The notes below the pieces were generated by a model that worked only from the letters and a program-made list of their open reading frames with translations, searched no databases and was not told the origin of the DNA. This document shows, piece after piece, positions 26,272-35,160 of a stretch of 64,000 nucleotides of DNA. Every line of letters starts with the position of its first letter. The first letter of the stretch is position 1. The position numbers and the translations under genes are program-made. The stretch comes from Enterobacter sichuanensis (lineage in GTDB: Bacteria > Pseudomonadota > Gammaproteobacteria > Enterobacterales > Enterobacteriaceae), in NCBI RefSeq assembly GCF_002939185.1, contig NZ_POVL01000016.1, positions 18,624 to 82,623 on the forward strand. Direction: 5' to 3'.

Positions 26272-27375
26272 ATGCAACGACACCACGCCCCGTTCCGCGC
26301 CGATGTAGTCGGCAGCTTTTTACGCCCGGATGCCATCAAACAGGCTCGCCAGAAATTTGCCAGCGGCGAAATTGACGCCGGGCAGCTTCGCGCCATTGAA
26401 AACGACGCTATCCGCCATGTCGTTGAGCAGCAGTGTGCGTGTGGGCTGAATGTGGTCACCGACGGTGAGTTTCGCCGCGCCTGGTGGCACTTTGATTTCT
26501 TCGACGGTCTGCAGGGCGTAGAGCGTTACGATGCGCAGCAGGGCATTCAGTTTAACGGCGTGCAAACCAAAGCCCACGGCGTGCGCGTTACCGGCAAGCT
26601 GGGCTTTGGCGAGCATCCGATGCTGGAGGACTTTCGTTATCTGAAAAGCATCAGCGGGAGCGCCGAGCCGAAAATGACCATTCCGAGCCCGAGCGTGCTG
26701 CATTTCCGCGGCGGTCGTAAAGACATAGACGCCACGGTGTATCCGGACCTGAACGTCTATTTCGACGATCTGGCGACCACCTGGCGCGACGCCATTCGGG
26801 CCTTCTATGACGCGGGCTGCCGTTACCTGCAGCTGGATGACACCGTCTGGGCCTATCTCTGCTCGGATGACCAGCGTCGTCAGATCCGCGAGCGCGGTGA
26901 TGACCCCGACGAGCTGGCGCGTATCTATGCCCGCGTGCTGAACAAGGCCCTGGAGGGCAAACCGGACGATTTGACCATCGGGCTGCACGTCTGCCGCGGT
27001 AACTTCCGCTCAACCTGGATTTCAGAAGGCGGCTATGAGCCGGTGGCGGAAGTGCTGTTCGGGACGGTTAACGTTGACGCGTTCTTCCTGGAATATGATA
27101 ACGACCGCAGCGGGGATTTCGCGCCGCTGCGCTTTGTCCGCCCCGGCAAACAGCAGGTGGTGCTGGGGCTTATCACCACCAAAAATGGCGAGCTGGAGAA
27201 CCCGGAAGGGGTGAAGGCGCGTCTGGAAGAAGCGGCGAAATACGTGGCGAAAGAGCAAATTTGCCTCAGCCCGCAGTGTGGCTTTGCTTCTACTGAAGAG
27301 GGCAACAGCCTGAGCGAAACCCAGCAGTGGGACAAAATCCGCCTGGTGACGCAGATCGCCAGTGAAGTCTGGTAA
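26272..27375 (+). CDS. Cobalamin-independent methionine-synthase-like protein (MetE C-terminal type, YxjG/YxjH family)
   Basis: A 367-residue single-domain member of the UROD/MetE-like family. Zinc-site-like motifs are LHVCRGNF and QICLSPQCGFAS. The N-terminal ADVVGSFLRP and VVTDGEFRRAWW match the family. Such short proteins transfer a methyl group to homocysteine or act in related methionine salvage reactions; they lack the N-terminal half of full MetE. A run of MetJ boxes upstream supports a role in methionine metabolism. AGGAGAT precedes the ATG. Confidence 0.85.
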   Translation: MQRHHAPFRADVVGSFLRPDAIKQARQKFASGEIDAGQLRAIENDAIRHVVEQQCACGLNVVTDGEFRRAWWHFDFFDGLQGVERYDAQQGIQFNGVQTKAHGVRVTGKLGFGEHPMLEDFRYLKSISGSAEPKMTIPSPSVLHFRGGRKDIDATVYPDLNVYFDDLATTWRDAIRAFYDAGCRYLQLDDTVWAYLCSDDQRRQIRERGDDPDELARIYARVLNKALEGKPDDLTIGLHVCRGNFRSTWISEGGYEPVAEVLFGTVNVDAFFLEYDNDRSGDFAPLRFVRPGKQQVVLGLITTKNGELENPEGVKARLEEAAKYVAKEQICLSPQCGFASTEEGNSLSETQQWDKIRLVTQIASEVW

Positions 27376-27391
27376 ACCCGTTCTTCAGCGC

Positions 27392-27408
27392 TGCATTATT
27401 AAAGTGCA
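27392..27408 (+). promoter_or_regulatory. NtrC-type enhancer site upstream of urtA
   Basis: TGCATTATTAAAGTGCA is a 17-base dyad with TGCA ends spaced exactly as in the NtrC consensus TGCACC-N5-GGTGCA, though the inner CC/GG are replaced. It sits within a longer 10-bp inverted repeat (27386-27414), about 100 bases before the predicted sigma-54 start site, the usual NtrC position. Confidence 0.55.
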
Positions 27409-27479
27409 GCGCTGTGCCATTCTGAGACGTTCTCTTTACATCCTGCGCTTCAGTCCCTGCATTCACGCTTTCTCCATTC

Positions 27480-27495
27480 TGGCATCCTTTTTGCT
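27480..27495 (+). promoter_or_regulatory. Sigma-54 promoter of the urt operon
   Basis: TGGCATCCTTTTTGCT matches TGGCAC-N5-TTGC[AT] with the invariant GG and GC ten bases apart. It lies about 80 bases before the urtA ATG. Nitrogen control of urea uptake by RpoN and NtrC is the expected regulation. Confidence 0.7.
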
Positions 27496-27576
27496 CCTGC
27501 TTCGCTGAGACATTTATTTCCGCGTCCACGCCGTAACGGACGTCTTCGCACAGCGTTCTTTTTCAGGAGTGAAAAT

Positions 27577-28848
27577 ATGCACCGTCGTACTTTATTAAAA
27601 GCCTTTGCATTGTCTGCGTCTGTCGTTGCTATGGGAATGAGTTTTGGCGTGCAGGCGGCCGATACCATCAAAGTGGGGATCATGCATTCCCTCTCCGGCA
27701 CGATGGCCATCTCCGAAACCCCGCTGAAAGATGTCGCCCTGATGACCATCGATGAGATCAACGCGAAAGGCGGCGTGCTGGGTAAGAAACTGGAGCCGGT
27801 GGTGGTGGATCCGGCCTCAAACTGGCCGCTGTTTGCCGAGAAAGCGCGCCAGCTGTTAAGTCAGGATAAGGTGGCGGTGGTGTTCGGCTGCTGGACGTCG
27901 GTCTCGCGAAAATCCGTCCTGCCTGTCTTTGAAGAGCTGAACGGTCTGCTGTTCTACCCGGTGCAATATGAAGGCGAGGAGATGTCACCGAACGTCTTCT
28001 ATACCGGCGCAGCGCCGAACCAGCAGGCTATCCCGGCGGTGGAATACCTGATGAGTGAAGACGGCGGCGCGGCGAAGCGCTTCTTCCTGCTGGGCACGGA
28101 CTACGTCTACCCGCGCACCACCAACAAGATCCTGCGCGCGTTCCTGCATTCCAAAGGGGTGGAGGATAAAGACATCGAGGAGGTTTACACCCCGTTTGGT
28201 CATAGCGACTACCAGACCATTGTCGCCAACATCAAGAAATTCTCTGCGGGCGGTAAAACTGCCGTGGTCTCAACCATCAACGGCGACTCCAACGTTCCGT
28301 TCTACAAAGAGCTGGCTAACCAGGGGCTGAAAGCGACCGACGTGCCGGTCGTGGCGTTCTCCGTGGGAGAAGAAGAGCTGCGCGGCATTGACACTAAACC
28401 GCTGGTGGGCAACCTGGCGGCGTGGAACTACTTTGAATCAGTGGATAACCCAACCAACCAGGCCTTCGTGGCGGACTATAAAGCCTATGCCAAAGCGCAC
28501 AAGCTGCCGAACGCCGATACCGTGGTGACCAACGACCCGATGGAAGCCACTTACGTGGGCATCCATATGTGGGCGCAGGCGGTGGAGAAAGCGGGCACCA
28601 CCGATGTGGATAAAGTGCGTGCGGCGATGGCCGGTCAGTCCTTTAAGGCGCCGTCTGGCTTTACGCTCACGATGGATGCCACCAACCATCACCTGCACAA
28701 GCCGGTCATGATCGGCGAAATCGAAGGCAACGGTCAGTTTAACGTGGTGTGGCAGACGGAACAGCCGGTACGTGCCCAGCCGTGGAGCCCGTTCATCGCC
28801 GGGAATGACAAAAAGCCCGATCAGCCGATGAAAACCGCCAGCAACTAA
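27577..28848 (+). CDS. urtA: Urea ABC transporter, periplasmic binding protein UrtA
   Basis: A 423-residue binding protein of the Leu/Ile/Val family, UrtA branch (IKVGIMHSLSGTMAISETPLKD, VFGCWTSVSRKSVLPVFE, LFYPVQYEGEE, all typical). The N-terminus MHRRTLLKAFALSASV is Tat-like and ends at VQAAD. It binds urea, or short-chain amides, in the periplasm and passes it to UrtBC. It is the first gene of a five-gene operon. CAGGAG precedes the ATG. A sigma-54 promoter and an NtrC-type site lie upstream. No urease genes are in the window. Confidence 0.95.
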   Translation: MHRRTLLKAFALSASVVAMGMSFGVQAADTIKVGIMHSLSGTMAISETPLKDVALMTIDEINAKGGVLGKKLEPVVVDPASNWPLFAEKARQLLSQDKVAVVFGCWTSVSRKSVLPVFEELNGLLFYPVQYEGEEMSPNVFYTGAAPNQQAIPAVEYLMSEDGGAAKRFFLLGTDYVYPRTTNKILRAFLHSKGVEDKDIEEVYTPFGHSDYQTIVANIKKFSAGGKTAVVSTINGDSNVPFYKELANQGLKATDVPVVAFSVGEEELRGIDTKPLVGNLAAWNYFESVDNPTNQAFVADYKAYAKAHKLPNADTVVTNDPMEATYVGIHMWAQAVEKAGTTDVDKVRAAMAGQSFKAPSGFTLTMDATNHHLHKPVMIGEIEGNGQFNVVWQTEQPVRAQPWSPFIAGNDKKPDQPMKTASN

Positions 28849-28871
28849 GCCATTCCCGCAGGGAGAGAGCC

Positions 28872-30446
28872 ATGAACTTCATACGCACGATCGTCGCGCT
28901 TGTATGGCTTACCGGACTGCTGCCAGGGATGGTGCAGGCATCGGATGCCGATCGTTTTGTTGCCGCCAGCCGCAGCCAGCAGGCGGAACTGCTGACGCAG
29001 TGGGCCGCCTCGCCGGAGGCGGCAAGGTTGCCGCTGCTGCAGGCGCTGCAACAGGAAAACCTCTTTGTTGATACGCAAAAGCACGCCTTTGCACAACGCA
29101 ATGGCGACATCATCCCGCTGGGCGAAAGCCAGGCGGCGGCAGGGCCAACCAAAGCCGTTCGTCTGACGAACCGGCTGCGGGTGCTCGCTGCGACGGCTAT
29201 CGCCACCCATCAGCTTGTGAGTGACAGTGTCACCGAAAGGCGCGCAGCGGCGCGCCAGCTCCAGCGCGATGCCCAGCCAGGCATGCTCGCCTTTCTGGAA
29301 AAACGGTTGACGGATGAAACGGATGCGGTGGCGCGTCAGGCGCTGTTGCTGGCGGTGGCGAATCTCCAGCTGACCAGCCCGCAGGCTGAAGTCCGTCGCA
29401 CGGCAGTCGAACGGCTCGGGCAGTCCGACGATCCGGACGTGGCGTCCAGGCTGACTCCGTTTACCCAGACACAGACCGAGCCTGACGCCGGGGTTCGCGC
29501 AGCCGCGCAGGAGAGCCTTCGCCAGATCCAGCACCGTCTGATGTGGGGCGATCTGCTGGGTCAGGCGTTTATGGGGCTGTCGCTGGGGTCGGTGCTGCTG
29601 CTGGCGGCGCTGGGACTTGCCATCACCTACGGCCTGCTGGGCGTGATTAATATGGCCCACGGCGAGATGCTGATGCTGGGCGCGTATGCCACGTGGATGG
29701 TGCAACAGGCGATGGCAGGACTGGCGCCTCAGTGGCTGGCGCTCTATCCCGTCATCGCGCTGCCGGTCGCCTTCTGCCTGACGGCGGGCATCGGGATGGT
29801 GCTGGAGCGTACCGTGATCCGTCATTTGTACGGTCGTCCGCTGGAAACGCTGCTGGCGACGTGGGGGATCAGCCTGATGCTAATCCAGCTGGTGCGCATG
29901 ACGTTCGGTGCGCAGAACCTGGAGGTGGCTAACCCGGCATGGCTTTCCGGCGGGGTGCAGGTTTTTGCCAACCTGACCCTGCCGTGGAACCGCATTGTGG
30001 TGCTGGGCTTCGTGCTGCTGGTGCTGTTCTTCACCTGGCTCATTCTGAATAAAACCCGTCTGGGGCTGAACGTGCGGGCGGTGACGCAAAACCGCAGCAT
30101 GGCCGCCTGCTGCGGGGTGCCAACGGGGCGCGTCGACATGCTGGCGTTCGGGCTGGGCTCAGGCATTGCCGGTCTGGGCGGCGTGGCGTTATCCCAGCTT
30201 GGGAACGTCGGGCCGGAGCTCGGTCAGGGATACATTATCGACTCGTTCCTCGTGGTCGTTCTCGGTGGCGTAGGCCAACTGGCAGGCAGCGTGGCTGCGG
30301 CGTTTGGTCTGGGGATCTTTAATAAAATCCTTGAACCGCAGATGGGGGCGGTGCTGGGTAAAATTTTGATTCTGGTGGCGATCGTGCTGTTTATTCAGAA
30401 ACGCCCTCAGGGACTGTTTGCGCTGAAAGGGAGAGTGATTGACTGA
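28872..30446 (+). CDS. urtB: Urea ABC transporter permease UrtB
   Basis: A 524-residue protein. The first 23 residues are a signal peptide (MVQASDAD), followed by about 190 periplasmic helical residues. The membrane permease domain (LivH type) runs from about 225 to the end and contains ITYGLLGVINMAHGEMLMLGAY and the EAA-like loop GLGSGIAGLGGVALSQLGNVGPELGQGYIIDSF. The long N-terminal extension is normal for UrtB. It overlaps urtC by one base (TGATG). Confidence 0.95.
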   Translation: MNFIRTIVALVWLTGLLPGMVQASDADRFVAASRSQQAELLTQWAASPEAARLPLLQALQQENLFVDTQKHAFAQRNGDIIPLGESQAAAGPTKAVRLTNRLRVLAATAIATHQLVSDSVTERRAAARQLQRDAQPGMLAFLEKRLTDETDAVARQALLLAVANLQLTSPQAEVRRTAVERLGQSDDPDVASRLTPFTQTQTEPDAGVRAAAQESLRQIQHRLMWGDLLGQAFMGLSLGSVLLLAALGLAITYGLLGVINMAHGEMLMLGAYATWMVQQAMAGLAPQWLALYPVIALPVAFCLTAGIGMVLERTVIRHLYGRPLETLLATWGISLMLIQLVRMTFGAQNLEVANPAWLSGGVQVFANLTLPWNRIVVLGFVLLVLFFTWLILNKTRLGLNVRAVTQNRSMAACCGVPTGRVDMLAFGLGSGIAGLGGVALSQLGNVGPELGQGYIIDSFLVVVLGGVGQLAGSVAAAFGLGIFNKILEPQMGAVLGKILILVAIVLFIQKRPQGLFALKGRVID

Positions 30447-31519
30447 TGAGCCAGCCGCTGACCTTAACGCTGGCGCGCAAAGCGCCACGCACAACGCAGA
30501 TTGCCGGCAGCCTGCTGGTGATGTGCCTGCTGATACTGCCGTTTTTCGCCTTACTGCCTGCGACGCATCCGCTGGCGCTGTCAACCTGGATGCTGACGCT
30601 GACTGGCAAGATCCTCTGCTATGCCATTGTGGCGGTGGCGCTGGATCTGGTGTGGGGCTACGCCGGAATGTTGTCCCTGGGACATGGCATTTTCTTCGCC
30701 CTCGGCGGCTACGCGATGGGCATGTACCTGATGCGCCAGGCGGCGGGTGACGGTCTGCCGGCGTTTATGTCGTTTCTCTCCTGGAGTGAACTGCCGTGGT
30801 TCTGGTGGGGTACCCAGCATTTTGCCTGGGCGCTGGTGCTGATTGTGATGGTCCCGGGGCTGCTGGCGCTGGTGTTTGGCTGGTTTGCCTTCCGCTCCAG
30901 GATCAAAGGGGTCTATTTCTCGATCATGACCCAGGCGCTGACCTATGCCGGGATGCTGCTGTTCTTTCGCAACGAAACCGGTTTTGGCGGTAATAACGGC
31001 TTTACCGGCTTCACCACGCTGCTGGGGTTTGCGGTAACGGAGACGACCACGCGTATTGCGCTGTTTCTGGCCACCGTGCTGTTGCTGCTCCTGGCGCTGG
31101 GCATCGGGTTTGCGCTGGCGAAGAGTAAGTTTGGCCGCATTCTCACTGCCGTTCGCGACGCCGAAAACCGCCTGACGTTTTGCGGATACGATCCGCGCGG
31201 GTTCAAACTGCTGGTATGGACGCTCTCCGCGGTACTGTGCGGCCTGGCCGGCGCACTGTATGTCCCGCAGGTGGGCATTATTAACCCCGGTGAAATGTCG
31301 CCGACGAACTCGATAGAAGCCGCCATCTGGGTCGCCCTCGGCGGGCGCGGCACACTGGTGGGGCCGGTCATTGGCGCGGCGCTGGTCAACGGGGCGAAGA
31401 GCCTTTTCACCGTCGCGATGCCGGAATACTGGCAGCTGTTTCTGGGATTGATATTTATCGCCGTCACGCTGTTTTTACCCCGCGGCGTCTACGGCCTGTT
31501 TCGTAAGGGAGAGAAATAA
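30446..31519 (+). CDS. urtC: Urea ABC transporter permease UrtC
   Basis: A 357-residue LivM-type inner-membrane permease with about ten hydrophobic segments. LVWGYAGMLSLGHGIFFALGGYAMGMYL and VALGGRGTLVGPVIGAALVNGAKSLF are typical UrtC motifs. It pairs with UrtB to form the channel. It overlaps urtB and urtD by one base each, indicating tight translational coupling. Confidence 0.95.
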   Translation: MSQPLTLTLARKAPRTTQIAGSLLVMCLLILPFFALLPATHPLALSTWMLTLTGKILCYAIVAVALDLVWGYAGMLSLGHGIFFALGGYAMGMYLMRQAAGDGLPAFMSFLSWSELPWFWWGTQHFAWALVLIVMVPGLLALVFGWFAFRSRIKGVYFSIMTQALTYAGMLLFFRNETGFGGNNGFTGFTTLLGFAVTETTTRIALFLATVLLLLLALGIGFALAKSKFGRILTAVRDAENRLTFCGYDPRGFKLLVWTLSAVLCGLAGALYVPQVGIINPGEMSPTNSIEAAIWVALGGRGTLVGPVIGAALVNGAKSLFTVAMPEYWQLFLGLIFIAVTLFLPRGVYGLFRKGEK

Positions 31520-32316
31520 TGCAGCCAGCCGAAGGGTTATTCACCCGCCAGTTGCCCGGCGATCGTTACCGCGAACAGACCGACCCGGTACTGCAGCTTG
31601 AATCCATTAACGTCAATTTTGATGGTTTTCAGGCGCTGACCGATCTCTCGCTGAATATCGGCGTGGGCGAACTGCGCTGCGTGATTGGCCCCAACGGGGC
31701 CGGTAAAACCACGCTGATGGACGTCATCACCGGCAAGACGCGACCCAAAAGCGGGCGCGCCATTTACGATCAGTCGATCGACCTCACCACGCTGGAGCCT
31801 GCGGCGATTGCCCGCCAGGGAATAGGCCGAAAATTCCAGAAACCCACGGTCTTTGAAGCGCTGACGGTGTGGGAAAACCTGGAGATCGCCATGAAAACCG
31901 ACAAATCCGTCTGGGCCAGCCTGCGGGCAACGCTCAACGGTGAGCAGCGCGATCGCATTGATGAGATGCTGGCTTTATTGCGGCTCAGCAACGAGCGGGA
32001 CCGCCGGGCCGGACTGCTTTCCCACGGACAAAAACAGTTCCTGGAGATTGGTATGCTGCTGGTGCAGGACCCGCATCTGTTGCTGCTGGACGAGCCCGCC
32101 GCCGGAATGACCGATGCGGAAACGGAATATACCGCTGAGTTGTTCAGGACGCTGGCGGGCAAGCACTCCCTGATGGTGGTGGAGCACGACATGGGCTTTG
32201 TGGAAACCATTGCTGACCACGTGACGGTGCTGCATCAGGGGCGCGTGCTGGCGGAAGGTTCGCTTCGCGAGGTGCAGGCCAACGAGCAGGTGATTGAGGT
32301 CTATCTGGGACGTTAA
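31519..32316 (+). CDS. urtD: Urea ABC transporter ATPase UrtD
   Basis: A 265-residue ATP-binding subunit. The Walker A motif is GPNGAGKTT. LSHGQKQFLEIGM stands in for the ABC signature, with His where Gly is usual, as in UrtD/LivG proteins. Walker B is LLLLDEPAAGMT and the switch His is in VVEHDMGFVE. It powers urea import together with UrtE. The first 25 residues form a UrtD-type extension before the ABC domain. Confidence 0.95.
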   Translation: MQPAEGLFTRQLPGDRYREQTDPVLQLESINVNFDGFQALTDLSLNIGVGELRCVIGPNGAGKTTLMDVITGKTRPKSGRAIYDQSIDLTTLEPAAIARQGIGRKFQKPTVFEALTVWENLEIAMKTDKSVWASLRATLNGEQRDRIDEMLALLRLSNERDRRAGLLSHGQKQFLEIGMLLVQDPHLLLLDEPAAGMTDAETEYTAELFRTLAGKHSLMVVEHDMGFVETIADHVTVLHQGRVLAEGSLREVQANEQVIEVYLGR

Positions 32317-32325
32317 GGAGAGGGA

Positions 32326-33024
32326 ATGTTACAGGTCAACGAACTGAATCAGTATTACGGCGGCAGCCATATCCTGCGAGGCGTGAGCTTTGAGGCGGTC
32401 ACCGGGGAAGTTACCTGCCTGCTGGGGCGCAACGGTGTAGGGAAAACCACGCTGCTGAAGTGCCTGATGGGGCTGATCCCGGCGAAAACCGGGGAGGTCA
32501 TATGGCAGGGGAAAACGATCACCCACAGTAAGCCGCACCAGCGGGTGCAGTCGGGCGTGGCGTACGTCCCCCAGGGCCGGGAGATTTTTCCGCGTCTGAC
32601 CGTGGAGGAGAATCTGCTGCTGGGGCTGTCGCGCTTCCCCGCCCGCGAGGCGAAGCAGGTACCAGAGGAGATCTGGCAGCTGTTCCCGGTACTCAAAGAG
32701 ATGAAACACCGGCGCGGGGGCGATCTCTCCGGTGGCCAACAGCAGCAACTGGCGATTGGTCGCGCGCTGGCGAGCCGTCCGCAGCTGCTGATCCTCGATG
32801 AACCCACCGAAGGCATACAGCCTTCGGTGATTAAGGAGATTGGCCAGGTGATCCGCCAGCTGGCAGACAGAGGGGATATGGCGATCCTGCTGGTTGAGCA
32901 GTTTTATGACTTTGCCGCTGACCTGGCGGATAGCTACCTGCTGATGTCACGCGGCACCATCATTCAGCGCGGACGGGGTGAAAACATGGAGCAGGAGGGC
33001 GTTCGCGGGCTGGTTGCGATCTGA
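32326..33024 (+). CDS. urtE: Urea ABC transporter ATPase UrtE
   Basis: A 232-residue ATPase of the LivF type. Walker A is GRNGVGKTT, the signature is [15 protein letters not shown], Walker B is [14 protein letters not shown], and the switch is VEQFYDF. It starts 9 bases after urtD with AGGAGAGG. It is the last gene of the operon; its stop codon touches the Zur operator of zinT. Confidence 0.95.
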   Translation: MLQVNELNQYYGGSHILRGVSFEAVTGEVTCLLGRNGVGKTTLLKCLMGLIPAKTGEVIWQGKTITHSKPHQRVQSGVAYVPQGREIFPRLTVEENLLLGLSRFPAREAKQVPEEIWQLFPVLKEMKHRRGGDLSGGQQQQLAIGRALASRPQLLILDEPTEGIQPSVIKEIGQVIRQLADRGDMAILLVEQFYDFAADLADSYLLMSRGTIIQRGRGENMEQEGVRGLVAI

Positions 33025-33045
33025 AATGTTATATTATAACATCCT
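33023..33045 (+). promoter_or_regulatory. Zur operator upstream of zinT
   Basis: The perfect 8-1-8 palindrome ATGTTATA-T-TATAACAT (33026-33042), preceded by GAA, matches the enteric Zur box (GAAATGTTATANTATAACATTTC). It lies 35-51 bases before the zinT start, over the expected promoter. Confidence 0.88.
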
Positions 33046-33076
33046 CGCTCTGATAAAACGGAATGAGGGTGTTATC

Positions 33077-33718
33077 TTGGCTGCACATATTGGGAAATTT
33101 GCCATGACGCTGGGGGCGCTGCTGGTCAGCGGCCAGCTGTTTGCCCACTCGCACGGTCACGCGATGAGCGAAGCGGAACAGAAGGCGGCGAATGGCGTCT
33201 TTGAGGACAACGATGTTAAGGACAGAAAACTGTCCGACTGGGACGGCACCTGGCAGTCCGTCTATCCGTTCCTGCTGGATGGCTCGCTGGATCCGGTCTT
33301 CAGGAAGAAAGCGCAGCAGGATAAAAGCAAAACCTTTGATGAGGTGAAAGCCTACTACCGCACGGGGTATGCAACCGATGTGGATGCCATCGGCATCGAA
33401 AATAACGTGATGGAATTCCATAAAGGCAAAACGGTCAGCAGCTGTCGTTATGACTACAGCGGCTACAAAATTTTGACCTACGCGTCCGGCAAAAAGGGCG
33501 TTCGCTATCTGTTTGAGTGTCAGGACGCCAGCAGCAAGGCGCCGAAGTTTGTGCAGTTCAGCGACCACACCATCGCGCCGAAGGCCTCTTCACACTTTCA
33601 CATTTTCATGGGCAACACTTCCCACGAGGCGCTGCTGAAGGAGATGGAAAACTGGCCGACCTATTATCCGAACGAGATGTACAAACAGCAGGTGGTGGAG
33701 GAGATGTTGCACCACTAG
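33077..33718 (+). CDS. zinT: Periplasmic zinc-binding protein ZinT (TTG start)
   Basis: A 213-residue ZinT (YodA). Matches to E. coli include [52 protein letters not shown] and [10 protein letters not shown]. The start is TTG at 33077: from there the signal peptide aligns residue for residue with the E. coli one, and GAGGGTG lies correctly upstream. The next ATG (33104) would leave a signal too short. The mature N-terminus is His-rich (HSHGH), and the lipocalin-like domain carries the zinc histidines. ZinT delivers zinc to ZnuABC under starvation. A Zur box controls it. Confidence 0.94.
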   Translation: MAAHIGKFAMTLGALLVSGQLFAHSHGHAMSEAEQKAANGVFEDNDVKDRKLSDWDGTWQSVYPFLLDGSLDPVFRKKAQQDKSKTFDEVKAYYRTGYATDVDAIGIENNVMEFHKGKTVSSCRYDYSGYKILTYASGKKGVRYLFECQDASSKAPKFVQFSDHTIAPKASSHFHIFMGNTSHEALLKEMENWPTYYPNEMYKQQVVEEMLHH

Positions 33719-33736
33719 GCCGTTGATTTTGCTTTT

Positions 33737-33764
33737 GCCGGGTGGCGGCTTCGCCTTACCCGGC
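33737..33764. repeat. REP element
   Basis: A 28-base imperfect palindrome with arms GCCGGGT/ACCCGGC lies between convergent zinT and ydeE. Its exact reverse complement occurs at 38158-38185. Confidence 0.8.
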
Positions 33765-33773
33765 CTATATTCG

Positions 33774-34967
33774 CTACGCTACTTTGGGTGACTCGCACCA
33801 TGCCTTGACGCTCATCCCACGCAAAATCATCAGCCACGCCACAATAATCGCGGCCATCATTATCACAAACAATGACCAGTGCGGCAGGTTCGTCAGGATA
33901 ATACCGGTGATCATCGGGTTGGCCGCCGCGCCGAGCCAGCCGAGCGCCTGGGCGGAGAAGTAGCTGGCTTTCATCCCCGGCGGGGCGATATTGTCGATCA
34001 ACATGTATTCACCCGGCGCATAGATAATCTCACCCAGCGTAAAGATGGCGGCAGCAATGCCCCAGTAAATCAGGTTTTCCCCGGAGAGCATAAAGCCAGC
34101 CAGACCGACGATAAAAAACAGTGTGGCGGCGGTCATCAACGGACGAATATTGCTGGCTGAGATCTTGCGACCGAGTGCGTACTGCAGCGTCACCACCACG
34201 GCGGCGTTGACGGGCAGCACCACCGCGACCACCTTTTCGGCGAAATCACTGTCCGCATGTGCGGCCAGAACATACTGCGAAATGCAGCTCGCGAACGATC
34301 CGCCGACGTATGACGCGAGCAGGCCGGAGAGCGTGTACCAGAAGAGCGCGCGGTCTTTCAGCAGGACCGACGGCTGCCACGCCGTCTGCTCTTTGGCGGT
34401 GTCTAACGCCACGCTTTTTTGCACAAAGAAATGGATAAACCCCAGCGGCAGCGCGGCGCAGAAAGCGGCCAGCCAGAACGGCAGCTGCAGGCTGTACATG
34501 ACCAGCAGGGTGCCAATGGGCGGCCCGATCGTCCAGCCAATATTCAGGAAACTGTAGTTCAGTGAAAAAACGCGGGCTTTTTCACTGGAGGTCAGCACGT
34601 CGGAGAACCAGGCTTTCAGCACCGTCGAAAAGACCGAATAGGCGCAGTTGATCAGCGCAAAGAACAGCACCACCAGCGTGACGTTATTCACCAGCGGGAT
34701 CGCCACAAACCCGGCGATAAACGCCACGATGGCGATCAGCATGTAGCGTTTTTTATCAAACTTATCGGCCAGAATGCCAAACCCCAGGCTGAACACCACG
34801 CCAATGGTCAGCGCCACGGTCAGGGCGTAACCAATATTCTCGACGCTCATGCTGTAGACGCGCGTGAGATAAATGGTCATAAACGGCAGCGTTGCCCCAC
34901 GACCAATGGTTAATAACAATGACGATGCCAGCAGCGCTGCGGTTGAGCGCCGGAGAGATGGTTTCAT
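33774..34967 (-). CDS. ydeE: MFS transporter YdeE (dipeptide exporter)
   Basis: A 397-residue major-facilitator protein matching E. coli YdeE (LRRSTAALLASSLLLTIGRGATLPFMTIYL, GILADKFDKKRYML, VVFSLGFG, EIIYAPGEYMLIDNIAPP). About 12 membrane helices are visible. E. coli YdeE exports dipeptides and some arabinose. The ATG at 34967 after CAGGAA matches the E. coli N-terminus; a TTG five codons upstream is not used. As in E. coli it is divergent from eamA. Confidence 0.93.
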   Translation of the reverse strand: MKPSLRRSTAALLASSLLLTIGRGATLPFMTIYLTRVYSMSVENIGYALTVALTIGVVFSLGFGILADKFDKKRYMLIAIVAFIAGFVAIPLVNNVTLVVLFFALINCAYSVFSTVLKAWFSDVLTSSEKARVFSLNYSFLNIGWTIGPPIGTLLVMYSLQLPFWLAAFCAALPLGFIHFFVQKSVALDTAKEQTAWQPSVLLKDRALFWYTLSGLLASYVGGSFASCISQYVLAAHADSDFAEKVVAVVLPVNAAVVVTLQYALGRKISASNIRPLMTAATLFFIVGLAGFMLSGENLIYWGIAAAIFTLGEIIYAPGEYMLIDNIAPPGMKASYFSAQALGWLGAAANPMITGIILTNLPHWSLFVIMMAAIIVAWLMILRGMSVKAWCESPKVA

Positions 34968-35160
34968 ATTCCTGCCCGACAAATGCTTATGCTTTTTATG
35001 TTGTGTCCTGAAAGGAGTATCACGACATAAGGGCCTTGTATAGCACCCAATTTATCCGTAAGTGCTTCGCCTGACTGCCAGAATTAATGATCTTCTCGTG
35101 GCACGCTTTTTTCTGTTACCTTGAACTGTTAACAAATTATTAATAATTCAGGGGCAGGGT

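Noticed and set aside
27386..27414. Ten-bp inverted repeat after the methyltransferase gene considered as a terminator
   Set aside because: No T-run follows on either strand; it is better explained by the NtrC-type dyad at its centre.
28845..29825. Open frame of 326 codons on the minus strand
   Set aside because: It is antisense to urtB and rich in Gln/Arg/His; not protein-like.
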